Positions 52,431 to 60,836 of a stretch of 64,000 nucleotides of DNA are shown one piece after another. The notes beneath the pieces were generated by a model. That model was not told the DNA's origin, searched no databases, and saw nothing but the letters and a program-made list of their open reading frames with translations. Every line of letters begins with the position of its first letter. Position 1 is the stretch's first letter. The DNA lies in contig DAOPZC010000005.1 of the NCBI GenBank assembly GCA_035353175.1, positions 76,682 to 140,681 of the forward strand, given 5' to 3'. A program made the translations under genes and the position numbers. This DNA is from DAOPZC01 sp035353175. GTDB taxonomy: Bacteria > Verrucomicrobiota > Kiritimatiellia > RFP12 > UBA1067.

Positions 52431-54194
52431 ATGAAAGACAAGACGGCAGAGGACACGGCAACGGAGTCAGCACAACCCCTCAAGACCGGCGCGCAGTGCG
52501 TCATCGACGGCTTGGTCAAGGCGGGGTGCGAAGTCCTTTTCGGATATCCGGGCGGCGCGGTCTTGGACATTTTCAACTCGCTCTACGATGCGCCTTTCAA
52601 CTTCGTCCTTGCCCGGCACGAGCAGGGCGCCGTGCACATGGCCGACGGCTACGCCCGCGCCACGGGCAAACCGGGGTGTTGTCTCGTGACCTCGGGGCCG
52701 GGCGCGACCAATACGGTGACGGGCCTGGCCACCGCCTATATGGACGGCATCCCGCTGGTCTGCATCACCGGCCAGGTGGCGCTGAACATGATCGGCAACG
52801 ACGCGTTTCAGGAGGCCGACGTGATCGGCATCACGCGGCCGGTGACGAAGCATAACTTTCTCGTGCGCGACGCGGACGAGCTGCCGGGCATCATCGCCAA
52901 GGCTTTCTACATCGCGACCACGGGCAAGCCGGGGCCGGTGGTGATCGACATCCCCAAGAATATCCAGAAGCAGAAGACGGCGGCCCAGCCTCCCGAGAAA
53001 GTCGAGATGCGCGCCTACCATCCGGACGTGCCGATCAATCCCGCGGAGATCGCGCAGTTCGCGGACCTCATCAACTGCGCCGCGCGGCCGCTGCTCTACG
53101 TGGGCGGCGGCGCGATCAGCGGGAACGCTTCGGAGGCCCTGACGGCCCTCGCGCACAAGGCCAACATCCCGGTGTGTTCGACGCTGATGGGCCTGGGTGC
53201 TTTCTCGGAGGACGATCCGCTTGCGCTGCGGATGCTGGGAATGCACGGCAGCGTGGCCGCGAACTACGCGGTGGATCACTGCGATCTGCTCGTGTCGGTG
53301 GGCGCGCGTTTCGACGACCGGGTGACCGGCAAGATCGCGGCTTTCGCTAGCAAGGCGACGATCGTGCACATCGACATCGACCGTTCTTCGATTGGCAAGA
53401 GCGTGCGCGCCGACTTGGGCGTGCAGGGCTATGTGAAGCCGGTGCTGGAGGCGGTGTTGCCCTTCGTGAAGTCCGCGGACCATGCCGAGTGGATCGCGCA
53501 GGTGAACCGCTGGAAAGAGCGTTTTCCGTTCACTTATCCGGTGCACGGCGATGAGCTGATGCCGCAATACGTGATCGAGCAGATCTACGCGGTCAGCCAA
53601 GGGAGGGCCGTTGTCACGACCGATGTGGGCCAGAACCAGATGTGGGCCACGCAGTATTTCCGCTATACCCGGCCGCGCAACTTCATCTCCTCGGGCGGGC
53701 TCGGCACGATGGGCTTCGGCCTCCCCGCATCGATCGGCGCGCAGTTCGGACGGCCGGGCGAACTGGTGGTGTGCGTCACCGGGGACGGGGGCGTGCAGAT
53801 GAACTTCCAGGAGCTGGTGGTTGCGGTCGAGCACAAGGTTCCGATCGTGGTGGTGATCCTCAACAACGGCTACCTCGGCATGGTGCGCCAGTGGCAGGAG
53901 CTGTTTTACGGAAAACGGTATTCGGGCGTGATGCTGAGCCAACACGGCCGCCTGCCGAACGAGCACGTCAAGGACGCGCCGGCCTATCTCCCCGATTTCG
54001 TGAAGATGGCCGAGGCGCACGGCGCGTGCGCGCGGCGTATCACCAAGCCGGAAGAGGTTGCGCCCGCTTTGTCCGAGGCGTTCGCGAGCCGCAAGACCTG
54101 GGTGCTCGAGTGCATCGTGTCGCCCGAGGCCAATGTGTTCCCCATGATCCCGCCCGGGTCGCATGTGGCGGAGATGATCAACCGTACGGTGTAG
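52431..54194 (+). CDS. ilvB: Acetolactate synthase, large catalytic subunit
   Basis: A 587-aa thiamine-diphosphate enzyme making acetolactate and acetohydroxybutyrate for valine, leucine and isoleucine. Seen: GYPGGAVLDIFN, HEQGAVHMADGYARATG (catalytic Glu), FQEADVIGITRP, VGARFDDRVTGK and the ThDP motif GDGGVQMNFQEL...NNGYLGMVRQWQ. The ATG at 52431 follows GAGGT and lies after the attenuator hairpin; upstream in-frame starts (52347, 52404) are unlikely, the first being before the terminator. ilvN follows after 57 bases. Confidence 0.95.
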   Translation: MKDKTAEDTATESAQPLKTGAQCVIDGLVKAGCEVLFGYPGGAVLDIFNSLYDAPFNFVLARHEQGAVHMADGYARATGKPGCCLVTSGPGATNTVTGLATAYMDGIPLVCITGQVALNMIGNDAFQEADVIGITRPVTKHNFLVRDADELPGIIAKAFYIATTGKPGPVVIDIPKNIQKQKTAAQPPEKVEMRAYHPDVPINPAEIAQFADLINCAARPLLYVGGGAISGNASEALTALAHKANIPVCSTLMGLGAFSEDDPLALRMLGMHGSVAANYAVDHCDLLVSVGARFDDRVTGKIAAFASKATIVHIDIDRSSIGKSVRADLGVQGYVKPVLEAVLPFVKSADHAEWIAQVNRWKERFPFTYPVHGDELMPQYVIEQIYAVSQGRAVVTTDVGQNQMWATQYFRYTRPRNFISSGGLGTMGFGLPASIGAQFGRPGELVVCVTGDGGVQMNFQELVVAVEHKVPIVVVILNNGYLGMVRQWQELFYGKRYSGVMLSQHGRLPNEHVKDAPAYLPDFVKMAEAHGACARRITKPEEVAPALSEAFASRKTWVLECIVSPEANVFPMIPPGSHVAEMINRTV

Positions 54195-54251
54195 GGAGAA
54201 GCGCATGGGTGCGTTCGTGCATGCGTGTGTCGTTTAAGAGAAGGCCAAACT

Positions 54252-54755
54252 ATGAAACACATCATCAATTGTCTCGTGGAGAACCAGCCCGGCGTGCTCG
54301 CGCGCATCGTGGGGCTGATTTCGGGGCGGGGGTACAATATCGAGACCCTGAACGTGGGGCCAACCGCCGACCCGACCGTGTCGAAAATGACCATCGTCGT
54401 GCCGGGCGATGCGCATGTCATTTCCCAGGTGACGAGTCAACTCTCCAAGCAGATCGACGTGATCGAGGTGGTCAACATGACCAACCGCAGGCACCTCGAC
54501 CGCGAACTGATCCTCGTGCGTGTGGCGACGGTGAATCACCACGCCCGCGCGGAGATTGTTGATCTCGCCTCGCTCTTCATGGCGCGGGCGGTGGCCGTGC
54601 AGGAGGAGTCCGTGACCATCCAGATGGTGGGCAACCAGGAGACGGTCGCCGATTTTCTGCATCTGCTCAAGCCGTACGAGATCATCGACATCTCGCGCAC
54701 CGGCGTGATCGCCGTCGGGCGCGAGGCGGGCGCGCACGGCGAAAAGCGCATGTGA
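54252..54755 (+). CDS. ilvN: Acetolactate synthase, small regulatory subunit
   Basis: A 167-aa protein with an N-terminal ACT domain (HIINCLVENQPGVLARIVGLISGRGYNIETLNVGPT) that binds valine for feedback control, and the conserved C-terminal domain (LILVRVA, FLHLLKPYEIIDISRTGVIAVGR). It is in operon with ilvB. The start is set at the ATG of MKHIINCLV, matching the family; nine further upstream codons are open. Confidence 0.95.
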   Translation: MKHIINCLVENQPGVLARIVGLISGRGYNIETLNVGPTADPTVSKMTIVVPGDAHVISQVTSQLSKQIDVIEVVNMTNRRHLDRELILVRVATVNHHARAEIVDLASLFMARAVAVQEESVTIQMVGNQETVADFLHLLKPYEIIDISRTGVIAVGREAGAHGEKRM

Positions 54756-54765
54756 GGAGACCCCT

Positions 54766-55632
54766 ATGGCGCATGATTTCCGGTTCGGGCTTTTCGGCCA
54801 TCCGGTGGCGCATTCGCTCTCGCCGGTGATGCACGCGGCCTCGTTTCGCTCGCTCGGCATCGATGCGGAATACCTCTGTTTCGATGTGTCCCCCGAGGCG
54901 TTGGCCGCCCGTCTGGACGCCTGCCGAGACGGCGGGCTGAACGGGCTGAACCTGACCGTGCCGCACAAGGCGGCGGCGGTCGCGCTGATGGATCGGCTCG
55001 ACCGCTCCGCGCATCTGTTCGGCGCGGTCAACACCGTGCGTATCGACGCCGGCAAGCTCACGGGGTTCAATACCGACGCCGAGGGGTTTCTCGAGGATCT
55101 GGCGGTAAACTGCCGCGTGACGCCGGAAGATCGCCGTGTGTTGATCCTGGGCTGCGGCGGCGCGGGCCGGGCGCTGGCCATCGCCTGTGCCAGCCGGGGC
55201 GCGTCGGAAGTGATGTTGGCCAACCGCACCGTCGCCAAGGCCGAGCAGGTTGCGGAAGAAATCCGACGCCTGCTGCCCGATGTGCCCGTGACGGTGTCCG
55301 TGTTGCCCTATGACCTCTCGGCCTGGTCCGCGTGCTGCCGCGAGGCCGAACTGGTGGTGCAGTGCACTACGGCGGGTTTGCGTCAGGAGGACACCTCTGT
55401 GTTGCCGCCATCCGCTTTCCGCCAAGGGCAGATGCTTTACGACATCGTCTACACGCAGCGCGTTACGCCCACCATGCGGGCCGCCCTCGAGGCGGGGGCG
55501 GACGCTGTCAACGGCGCGGGGATGCTCGTCTATCAGGGCGCCGCGGCCTTTGCCCTCTGGACCGGCCTGGATGCCGATACCGTTGCGATGCGCGCGGCGC
55601 TGGAGCACCATATCTATGGCGGACACGATTAG
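54766..55632 (+). CDS. aroE: Shikimate dehydrogenase
   Basis: NADPH-dependent enzyme of 288 aa reducing 3-dehydroshikimate to shikimate in aromatic amino-acid synthesis. Seen: GLFGHPVAHSLSPVMH substrate region, NLTVPHKAAA with the catalytic Lys, GFNTDAEGF, and the cofactor motif LGCGGAGRALA. GAGGAGA precedes the ATG, ten bases after ilvN, so it is in the ilv operon and would share the attenuator. Aromatic and branched-chain synthesis are thus coupled here. Confidence 0.93.
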   Translation: MAHDFRFGLFGHPVAHSLSPVMHAASFRSLGIDAEYLCFDVSPEALAARLDACRDGGLNGLNLTVPHKAAAVALMDRLDRSAHLFGAVNTVRIDAGKLTGFNTDAEGFLEDLAVNCRVTPEDRRVLILGCGGAGRALAIACASRGASEVMLANRTVAKAEQVAEEIRRLLPDVPVTVSVLPYDLSAWSACCREAELVVQCTTAGLRQEDTSVLPPSAFRQGQMLYDIVYTQRVTPTMRAALEAGADAVNGAGMLVYQGAAAFALWTGLDADTVAMRAALEHHIYGGHD

Positions 55633-56245
55633 GTTCAGCCTCCGCATTAGGTGGCGCGGAACGAAGAGGCTGGGCATCGCGGGAAGCGAGGCGGCGGCAA
55701 CGGATGTGCTGAAAGCCGGCGTATGCGTGTCGTGCGGGCGGAAGGCCGGACGGTACGCCCGCGTCTGCCCATATTGCGGCGAGCAGGTCTGGCATCCCCG
55801 TTGGTTCCGGGTCGGGCAGGGGGGCGTGGCGCTCCTGCCGCCGGCGCTTCTTGCAAGCCTGGTTTTCCAAACCCGCCCCGACTGGTCGGAACTGGGACGG
55901 ATCGCGCAAACGGCGCACCCGGTCTGCGGTTTTCTCTTCGCGGCCGCGATCGGGGTGCTGCTGCTGCCGGTGCCGGATGGTGATCTCGTGGCGAGTACCC
56001 GGTCGGAGTTGCGCCACTGGCAACTGGGCGCGATCCTTGGCGGCTGGCTGATGGGGGCCTATGCGGCCGCAGGGATGTGCTGCCTGAGGTTCGGGCGCGG
56101 GGACGGCCCAGGCATGTGGCTGTCGGCGTGCGGTCTCGGCGTCTGTATCGCGTCGATGCCGCTCTTTTTTCGGATCCCGTGGCGCAGCCTGATGGCCGCC
56201 GGGCTGACCGTTCTCGCGTTGGGTATACAGCAGTATGCAGGGTAG
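55616..56245 (+). CDS. Membrane protein with N-terminal zinc ribbon
   Basis: A 209-aa protein of unknown function. Residues 35-60 hold two CxxC pairs (CVSCGRKAGR...CPYCGEQVW), a zinc ribbon. Four to five hydrophobic segments follow (about residues 72-86, 100-120, 135-160, 165-185 and 190-205). The ATG overlaps the last 17 bases of aroE in another frame, so it is translationally coupled. The zinc-ribbon-plus-membrane layout is common in uncharacterised bacterial proteins; no enzyme motif is seen. Confidence 0.65.
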   Translation: MADTIRFSLRIRWRGTKRLGIAGSEAAATDVLKAGVCVSCGRKAGRYARVCPYCGEQVWHPRWFRVGQGGVALLPPALLASLVFQTRPDWSELGRIAQTAHPVCGFLFAAAIGVLLLPVPDGDLVASTRSELRHWQLGAILGGWLMGAYAAAGMCCLRFGRGDGPGMWLSACGLGVCIASMPLFFRIPWRSLMAAGLTVLALGIQQYAG

Positions 56246-56343
56246 GGGCTGTTTTTTGTGGCTGGCCGGAGGGCTTGCCGGCCCCATCCGGGCCCTGTTT
56301 TATGGGGAAAATGTGTTTTGTTAAATTTTTTTTGCGGACCCCA

Positions 56344-56373
56344 TTGACAAAGACGGGGTGCTTAACGTAATAT
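56344..56373 (+). promoter_or_regulatory. Strong sigma-70-like promoter of the structured RNA
   Basis: TTGACA (56344-56349), 18-bp spacer, TAATAT (56368-56373), with an A/T-rich upstream stretch (56321-56333) resembling an UP element. No ORF follows before the terminator at 56498. Confidence 0.75.
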
Positions 56374-56379
56374 ACACCC

Positions 56380-56539
56380 CGTTCAAACAACCTCCCCCAG
56401 GTTGCTGAACAATGTAACCTACCGCGACGCTTCCCCCGTGATCGCGAATACAGGTTCCCCCCTGTATGGTTACACAAATTATATATGTCCTCCCTGGCGG
56501 CGGGTAAAAGCGAAAGCTTTTATCCGCCGTTCTTTTTTT
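56380..56539 (+). ncRNA. Candidate small RNA with three C-rich hairpin loops
   Basis: About 160 nt from promoter to terminator with no plausible coding ORF. Hairpin 1: GTTCA (56381) with TGAAC (56406) and CAACCT (56388) with AGGTTG (56399), loop CCCCC. A three-way junction closed by TGTAACC (56413-56419) and GGTTACA (56468-56474) encloses hairpin 2 (CGCGA/TCGCG, loop UUCCCCC) and hairpin 3 (ATACAGG/CCTGTAT, loop UUCCCC). A single-stranded AU-rich linker with UCCUCCC (56488-56494) follows, then the terminator. C-rich loops and the CCUCC linker are anti-Shine-Dalgarno-like, so it may regulate translation by pairing or titrate a protein. I do not recognise it as a known class. Confidence 0.72.
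56498..56539 (+). terminator. Intrinsic terminator of the structured RNA
   Basis: A 14-bp stem (56498-56511 with 56516-56529, one G-U pair) capped by a GAAA tetraloop, followed by GTTC and seven T. It works rightward only; the opposite strand lacks a T-run. Confidence 0.93.
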
Positions 56540-57434
56540 ACCGCCAGCGGCGGTGCGCCCAGAGGTACTGTTCGGGGTAGCGGCGGATCACGGCTTCGAG
56601 GCGCCGGTTGATCTCCGCGAGCAGATCGGCGGTGTCTTTTTCCTTGTCGCCGGTCGGCGTGAAGATGAGCGGCTGGCCGGTGACCATGCGGTATTGGAAT
56701 GCCGCATCTCGGACGAACGAGCCCGCAAGGATCGGTGCGCCGGTTTTGAGGTGCAGGCGCGCGGGCGAGGTGTGGGTGGAGGCGGGGCGGCCCATGAAAT
56801 CGACCCAGACTCCCTGCTTGTCACCCGCGTGCTGGTCCATCACCAGCGTCATGGCCGCGCCCTTGTCTTTCCATTCGCGCAACACGCTGAGGGCGAACCC
56901 CATCTTTTTCGGGATGATGGTGATGTCGCCGCGGAAATGGTGCCGTTTGAGAAAACGCTCCGAGAAGGGGTTGTTCATCTTGCGGGCGACGGCGATCATG
57001 GGGCGGGTGAACGAGATGATCGGAACGGCCGCCTCCCAGACGCCGTGGTGACCGGAGAGGATCATGATGGGGACGCCGGGGGATTCGAGGAGCAGCTTCC
57101 AAGATTCGGCCGGCCCGTCGAAGGTGATGTGCTCGCGCCAGTTTTCGGATGTGATGACCTTCCTCACCTTGAGGGCTTCGCAGATGTGGCCGGCCAGATG
57201 CCCGAAGGCTTTGCGCGCGATGCGGTCTGCCTCATCGGGGTTTTCGGTGATGTGCGCTTTCAGGATGTTGTCGACGGCAATGCGCCGGCGCTTGCGGAAG
57301 AGCGGATAGACGGCCGACGTGACTGCGGCGCCGATGTCGTAGGCGCTGCGGGCCGGGATCAGATCGTAAATCAGACAGGCCAGACGGATGGCGAGGTATT
57401 CGAGATAGGCGAGGATCGTGCGTAGCAGGTTCAT
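56538..57434 (-). CDS. Lysophospholipid/lipid A acyltransferase (LpxL/HtrB family)
   Basis: A 298-aa membrane-associated acyltransferase. The catalytic H-x4-E motif is at His129-Glu134 (HHGVWE), within LSGHHGVWEAAVPI; FMGRPASTHTSPARLHLKTGAPILAG and MVTGQPLIFTPTGD are also family-typical. An N-terminal hydrophobic helix anchors it. It would add secondary acyl chains to lipid A or act on another lipid. The start is the ATG of MNLLRTILAYLEYL; the open frame runs 43 codons further into the previous gene. It is the last gene of a four-gene leftward unit beginning with kduI. Confidence 0.88.
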   Translation of the reverse strand: MNLLRTILAYLEYLAIRLACLIYDLIPARSAYDIGAAVTSAVYPLFRKRRRIAVDNILKAHITENPDEADRIARKAFGHLAGHICEALKVRKVITSENWREHITFDGPAESWKLLLESPGVPIMILSGHHGVWEAAVPIISFTRPMIAVARKMNNPFSERFLKRHHFRGDITIIPKKMGFALSVLREWKDKGAAMTLVMDQHAGDKQGVWVDFMGRPASTHTSPARLHLKTGAPILAGSFVRDAAFQYRMVTGQPLIFTPTGDKEKDTADLLAEINRRLEAVIRRYPEQYLWAHRRWR

Positions 57435-57444
57435 GCGGTGCGGG

Positions 57445-60400
57445 TCATTTCGAAAGCGCCTCCGACAGCTGGGCGGCGAGGGGTTTGAGTTGGGACAAAA
57501 CATGGTGGGGCAGCTGGTCCTCGTCCTCGAGCAGGGAGGAAACGAGCAGGGCGGCCTCTTCAAACTTCTTCTGCTTCATCAGGAGACGGATCAGCGTCAG
57601 GCGGACGTCGAGGTTTTCGGGTAATCCGGCTAGGACGGTGTTGAGCGCGCGCGTCGCCTCGTCCAGACGGTCGGTGGCGAGCAGGAGCCGGGCGAGCATG
57701 TGCCACGTGAACAGCCGCGTATTGTCCATTTCGAGTGAGCGGCGTAGGAACTTCTCTGCGGTGGCAAAATCGCCCCGTTCGAGCAGGACAGCCCCTAGGC
57801 CCGCGAAGGCCGGCGCGTTGCGCTCTTTCTCCAGGCTGCGCTTGAAGAGGTCCTCGGCCAAGTCGAGTTCTCCGCGGCGCAGGCGCACGGTCCCGAACAG
57901 AAAGTTGGCAAACGCGTGTTCAGGGTCGCGGCGGAGCACTTCTTTGGCGTCCTCCTCGCAGAAGGCCGGCACGTCCAAGGTGTCGTCGATTCTGAGCAGG
58001 TCTTCGCGGACGGCGCCCAGATGCGTGTTGAGGGCGAGCGCGCGCAGGAAAGAGGCCCGGGCGGCGGGATAGTCGCGGGGGCCGTTGTGCTTAAGGATAT
58101 ATCCTCTGACCATGTGCAGGAGGTAGTGCTCGTTCTTGTTGGCGGCGCTGCGCATGGCGGGATAGACGCGGTTCTCCAGTTCAGGATACTCGCCCAGCCG
58201 CAGCAGGATGTCGGCCAGCAGCCCCCAGAGCCGGATGTCGCCCGGAGCAGATGGAAGAGCCTGGTTCAGAAGCGTCCGCGCTTCCTTCAGCTTGCCGTTG
58301 AGGATCTGGATGGCGGCCTCGTGCCAGAGGAGATCTTCGGCCGGGGCGCCGTTCTCTTTAGCCAGATCTATCCAGAGCCCCGCTTCCGGCAAGTCGCTGC
58401 GTTCGATGGCGATCCGGGCTTTGTTGATCAGCGCGAAGCGGTCCTTGTCGTCCAGATCGAGCAGCAGGTTGAGCTGCCGATCCGCGTCCTCGAAATCGTT
58501 GCGGTCGATGTGCTTGGTGATGGTTTGGTAGAGCTCTCGCTTTTTGTCGCGAAGCGTGGTGAGCGGCGCGGCCCGGAGATGGGCTGCGGTGATCGTCAGA
58601 TTGCGGAAGGAGACCGCTTTGATCCAGATGTTCTTGCGGACGTATTCGAGCGTGTCTGGATTGATGAGCGTGCCGCTTGCGGACTGGAGCGCGGCGCCGT
58701 CCAGAGTGAAGGTGTTGACGTGTTGCTGTAACGCCCGCAGACGTGCTTCAATCTCCGGGATCGTGTCGGGACGGATGTTTTGATCTGCGGCCAAGTGGTG
58801 CCGGTTCAGCAGCAGACTGATGTTTTCGGGATCGAGTTTTTCGGCCTGCCCGAGCAAGTCGGCGGCCTCATTCTTCCGGCCGTCCGCGGCGAGCAGGACA
58901 CCGAGTTCGTTCGCCATGAGGGCGAGTTGCCGGCGCAGATTTTTGCGGATGGTGGCGAAAAAGCGGATGGAGTCGGGTGCCGCGGGAAAGAGGAATGGGC
59001 GGAGCGCCTCAACCGAGGATTGGTGGCGGGCGAGCAGGTCGGCCGCATTCACGGGGATGCTCTGCGGCTGGCCGCTTAAGAAGAGCCCCGAGGGGACCGC
59101 GGTGAACCCGTTGGCCCGCCAGAGCTCCGGCGCATTGAACAGGACGACCCGACGGAAGGCGTTGGTCTCATGCCGCAGCCACTCGTGGAGGAACGAGGCG
59201 GTCGAGACGTCGGCGGCGTTCAGCAGGCGGTGACGATTGGACGCGAACGCGGTATCTTTTTGGATGGTCGCCCTGAACCGGGCGGTGTCGTGGACCCCGG
59301 ATTCGGAATCGGTCGCGATGAAATGCAGCTGGCGCCCGTCCCGGTGCGCGCGGATCAGGAGATGGTGCTGCAGCATCCGGCTGTTGACCAGCCAATCGCG
59401 CGGCCCCAGCTCGCGGTAGAGCTCTTCGGTGACCGCGTCTACGAAGGTTCCTTCCTGCGGGTCGATATCCGTGAAACTGCGGAACGGCACAATCAGGGTG
59501 AGCAGCAGCAGGGGCCAGCACAGGACAAACCCGATTTTGCACACGAAGGGGTTGTCGCGGTATTCGTAGTAATCGAGCTCCTCGTCGACCTTGTCTTCGT
59601 AGATCTCTCGCATCAGGTGCCAGACGGCGATCAGCAGCCCGGTCAGCAGCGCGATGATCACATAACTGAAGATGGGTATCGTGAAAGTGAGGCGCGCGAT
59701 TCCCCACGGCGAGATGCGGAGGTTGAGCAGGCTCGGGACGAGTGTCGCGAGCAGCACGAGCTGCATGAGGAAGAGAACGAGCGTTCTCCGGCGGAACGAG
59801 TGGGAGAAGATGAAGAAGGCGATGGCGGAAGGGAAGAGAACCTGCACGAAGACGTAGCTCCAGCCGAAGCTGGGAATCCACCGGACGAGTTCGCCCAGGA
59901 CCGTGGCCTGATAAACGCGTAGGATGGGGCGAGGCGCCGGGACCGGGATCGCGGCGCAATGGCTGGCCGCCTGCCACAGGAGAAAGCCGGCGAGGACCGC
60001 GCCGGCGAGCCCCACCAACACGACGAACAGGACCCGGTAGGTGGTCGCCTGCCCGTTCAGGATCATGGCGCGGAGCAGGAAGAAGCCGCCGACCGGCAGA
60101 AGCAGCAGGAAGAGGGGCGACTCGACGCAACACGCCGAGAGCAGGAAGACGCCGAGAAAGAGCGTGAAGAGATTGGCGCGCTGGTCGTAGGAGATCAGCA
60201 AGTTGATGATGAAGAAGACGAGCAGCAGGTCGAAGGTGTACGGGTACAGGCGCGTGGAGGCCAGCCAGAAGGGTGCGCCGAAGGCCAAGGCGCTTGCCGC
60301 GCCCAGCCCGCCGAGCACCGCGGCGTGGGAGACCCGGCGGTTATGTTCTTTGACGGACGCCGGGATCGAGAGCGTGCCGTCCGCGTTCATCGCAAAACCG

Positions 60401-60828
60401 CGTTCCTCTTTGTCGGCCTTGTCATCGTCGCTGTCGCTGTCCGCGTCGCGTGTGCGAGGCGGCAGCGCGGCCATGGAGCCGCCCGGGTCTTCGCAGGCGA
60501 AGCTGAAGACCAGGCGCGCGGTCAGCAGGTAGAAACAGGCGGCTGCCAGAGCCCCGCACGCCGCACAGAACAGGTTCAGCCGCAGGGGGAGCGTGGCGTA
60601 GGGGAGCGCCGCCACCCAGTGAGAAACCAGCGTGAAGAGAGGATAGGAAAGGTCCTCTTGCGGGCAGAGATCAGCCGCGGCGGCCGTCAGGAGCGCCGAG
60701 AGGCCGGGGTAGACGTGGGTGAAGACGGTCAGGTGGTAGACGGCAAACGGGAGGAGCGCCGTGAACGGGACGAAGAACCGGATCACATGCCACGGGGTTG
60801 CGAAGAGCGTTCTCTTGATGAAATCCAT
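57445..60828 (-). CDS. Large polytopic membrane protein (DUF2723-like) with C-terminal TPR repeats
   Basis: A 1,127-aa protein. The first 530 residues hold about ten hydrophobic helices; the region YPLFTLVSHWVAALPYATLPLRLNLFCAACGALAAA resembles DUF2723 membrane proteins, a group of GT-C-like putative glycosyltransferases. A strongly acidic loop (DADSDSDDDKADKEE, near residue 135) interrupts it. From about residue 700 on there are many TPR units (for example AFAGLGAVLLERGDFATAEKFLRRSLEMD). It is likely involved in envelope glycan or protein glycosylation. The start is the ATG of MDFIKRTLFATPWHV; the open frame extends 64 codons upstream through the end of the beta-helix gene. Confidence 0.75.
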   Translation of the reverse strand: MDFIKRTLFATPWHVIRFFVPFTALLPFAVYHLTVFTHVYPGLSALLTAAAADLCPQEDLSYPLFTLVSHWVAALPYATLPLRLNLFCAACGALAAACFYLLTARLVFSFACEDPGGSMAALPPRTRDADSDSDDDKADKEERGFAMNADGTLSIPASVKEHNRRVSHAAVLGGLGAASALAFGAPFWLASTRLYPYTFDLLLVFFIINLLISYDQRANLFTLFLGVFLLSACCVESPLFLLLLPVGGFFLLRAMILNGQATTYRVLFVVLVGLAGAVLAGFLLWQAASHCAAIPVPAPRPILRVYQATVLGELVRWIPSFGWSYVFVQVLFPSAIAFFIFSHSFRRRTLVLFLMQLVLLATLVPSLLNLRISPWGIARLTFTIPIFSYVIIALLTGLLIAVWHLMREIYEDKVDEELDYYEYRDNPFVCKIGFVLCWPLLLLTLIVPFRSFTDIDPQEGTFVDAVTEELYRELGPRDWLVNSRMLQHHLLIRAHRDGRQLHFIATDSESGVHDTARFRATIQKDTAFASNRHRLLNAADVSTASFLHEWLRHETNAFRRVVLFNAPELWRANGFTAVPSGLFLSGQPQSIPVNAADLLARHQSSVEALRPFLFPAAPDSIRFFATIRKNLRRQLALMANELGVLLAADGRKNEAADLLGQAEKLDPENISLLLNRHHLAADQNIRPDTIPEIEARLRALQQHVNTFTLDGAALQSASGTLINPDTLEYVRKNIWIKAVSFRNLTITAAHLRAAPLTTLRDKKRELYQTITKHIDRNDFEDADRQLNLLLDLDDKDRFALINKARIAIERSDLPEAGLWIDLAKENGAPAEDLLWHEAAIQILNGKLKEARTLLNQALPSAPGDIRLWGLLADILLRLGEYPELENRVYPAMRSAANKNEHYLLHMVRGYILKHNGPRDYPAARASFLRALALNTHLGAVREDLLRIDDTLDVPAFCEEDAKEVLRRDPEHAFANFLFGTVRLRRGELDLAEDLFKRSLEKERNAPAFAGLGAVLLERGDFATAEKFLRRSLEMDNTRLFTWHMLARLLLATDRLDEATRALNTVLAGLPENLDVRLTLIRLLMKQKKFEEAALLVSSLLEDEDQLPHHVLSQLKPLAAQLSEALSK

Positions 60829-60836
60829 GGTGTGCC

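Noticed and set aside
56246..56343. Intrinsic terminator after the zinc-ribbon protein gene
   Set aside because: GGCCGG...CCGGCC can pair near 56263-56282 but is not followed directly by a T-run, so it is too weak to list.
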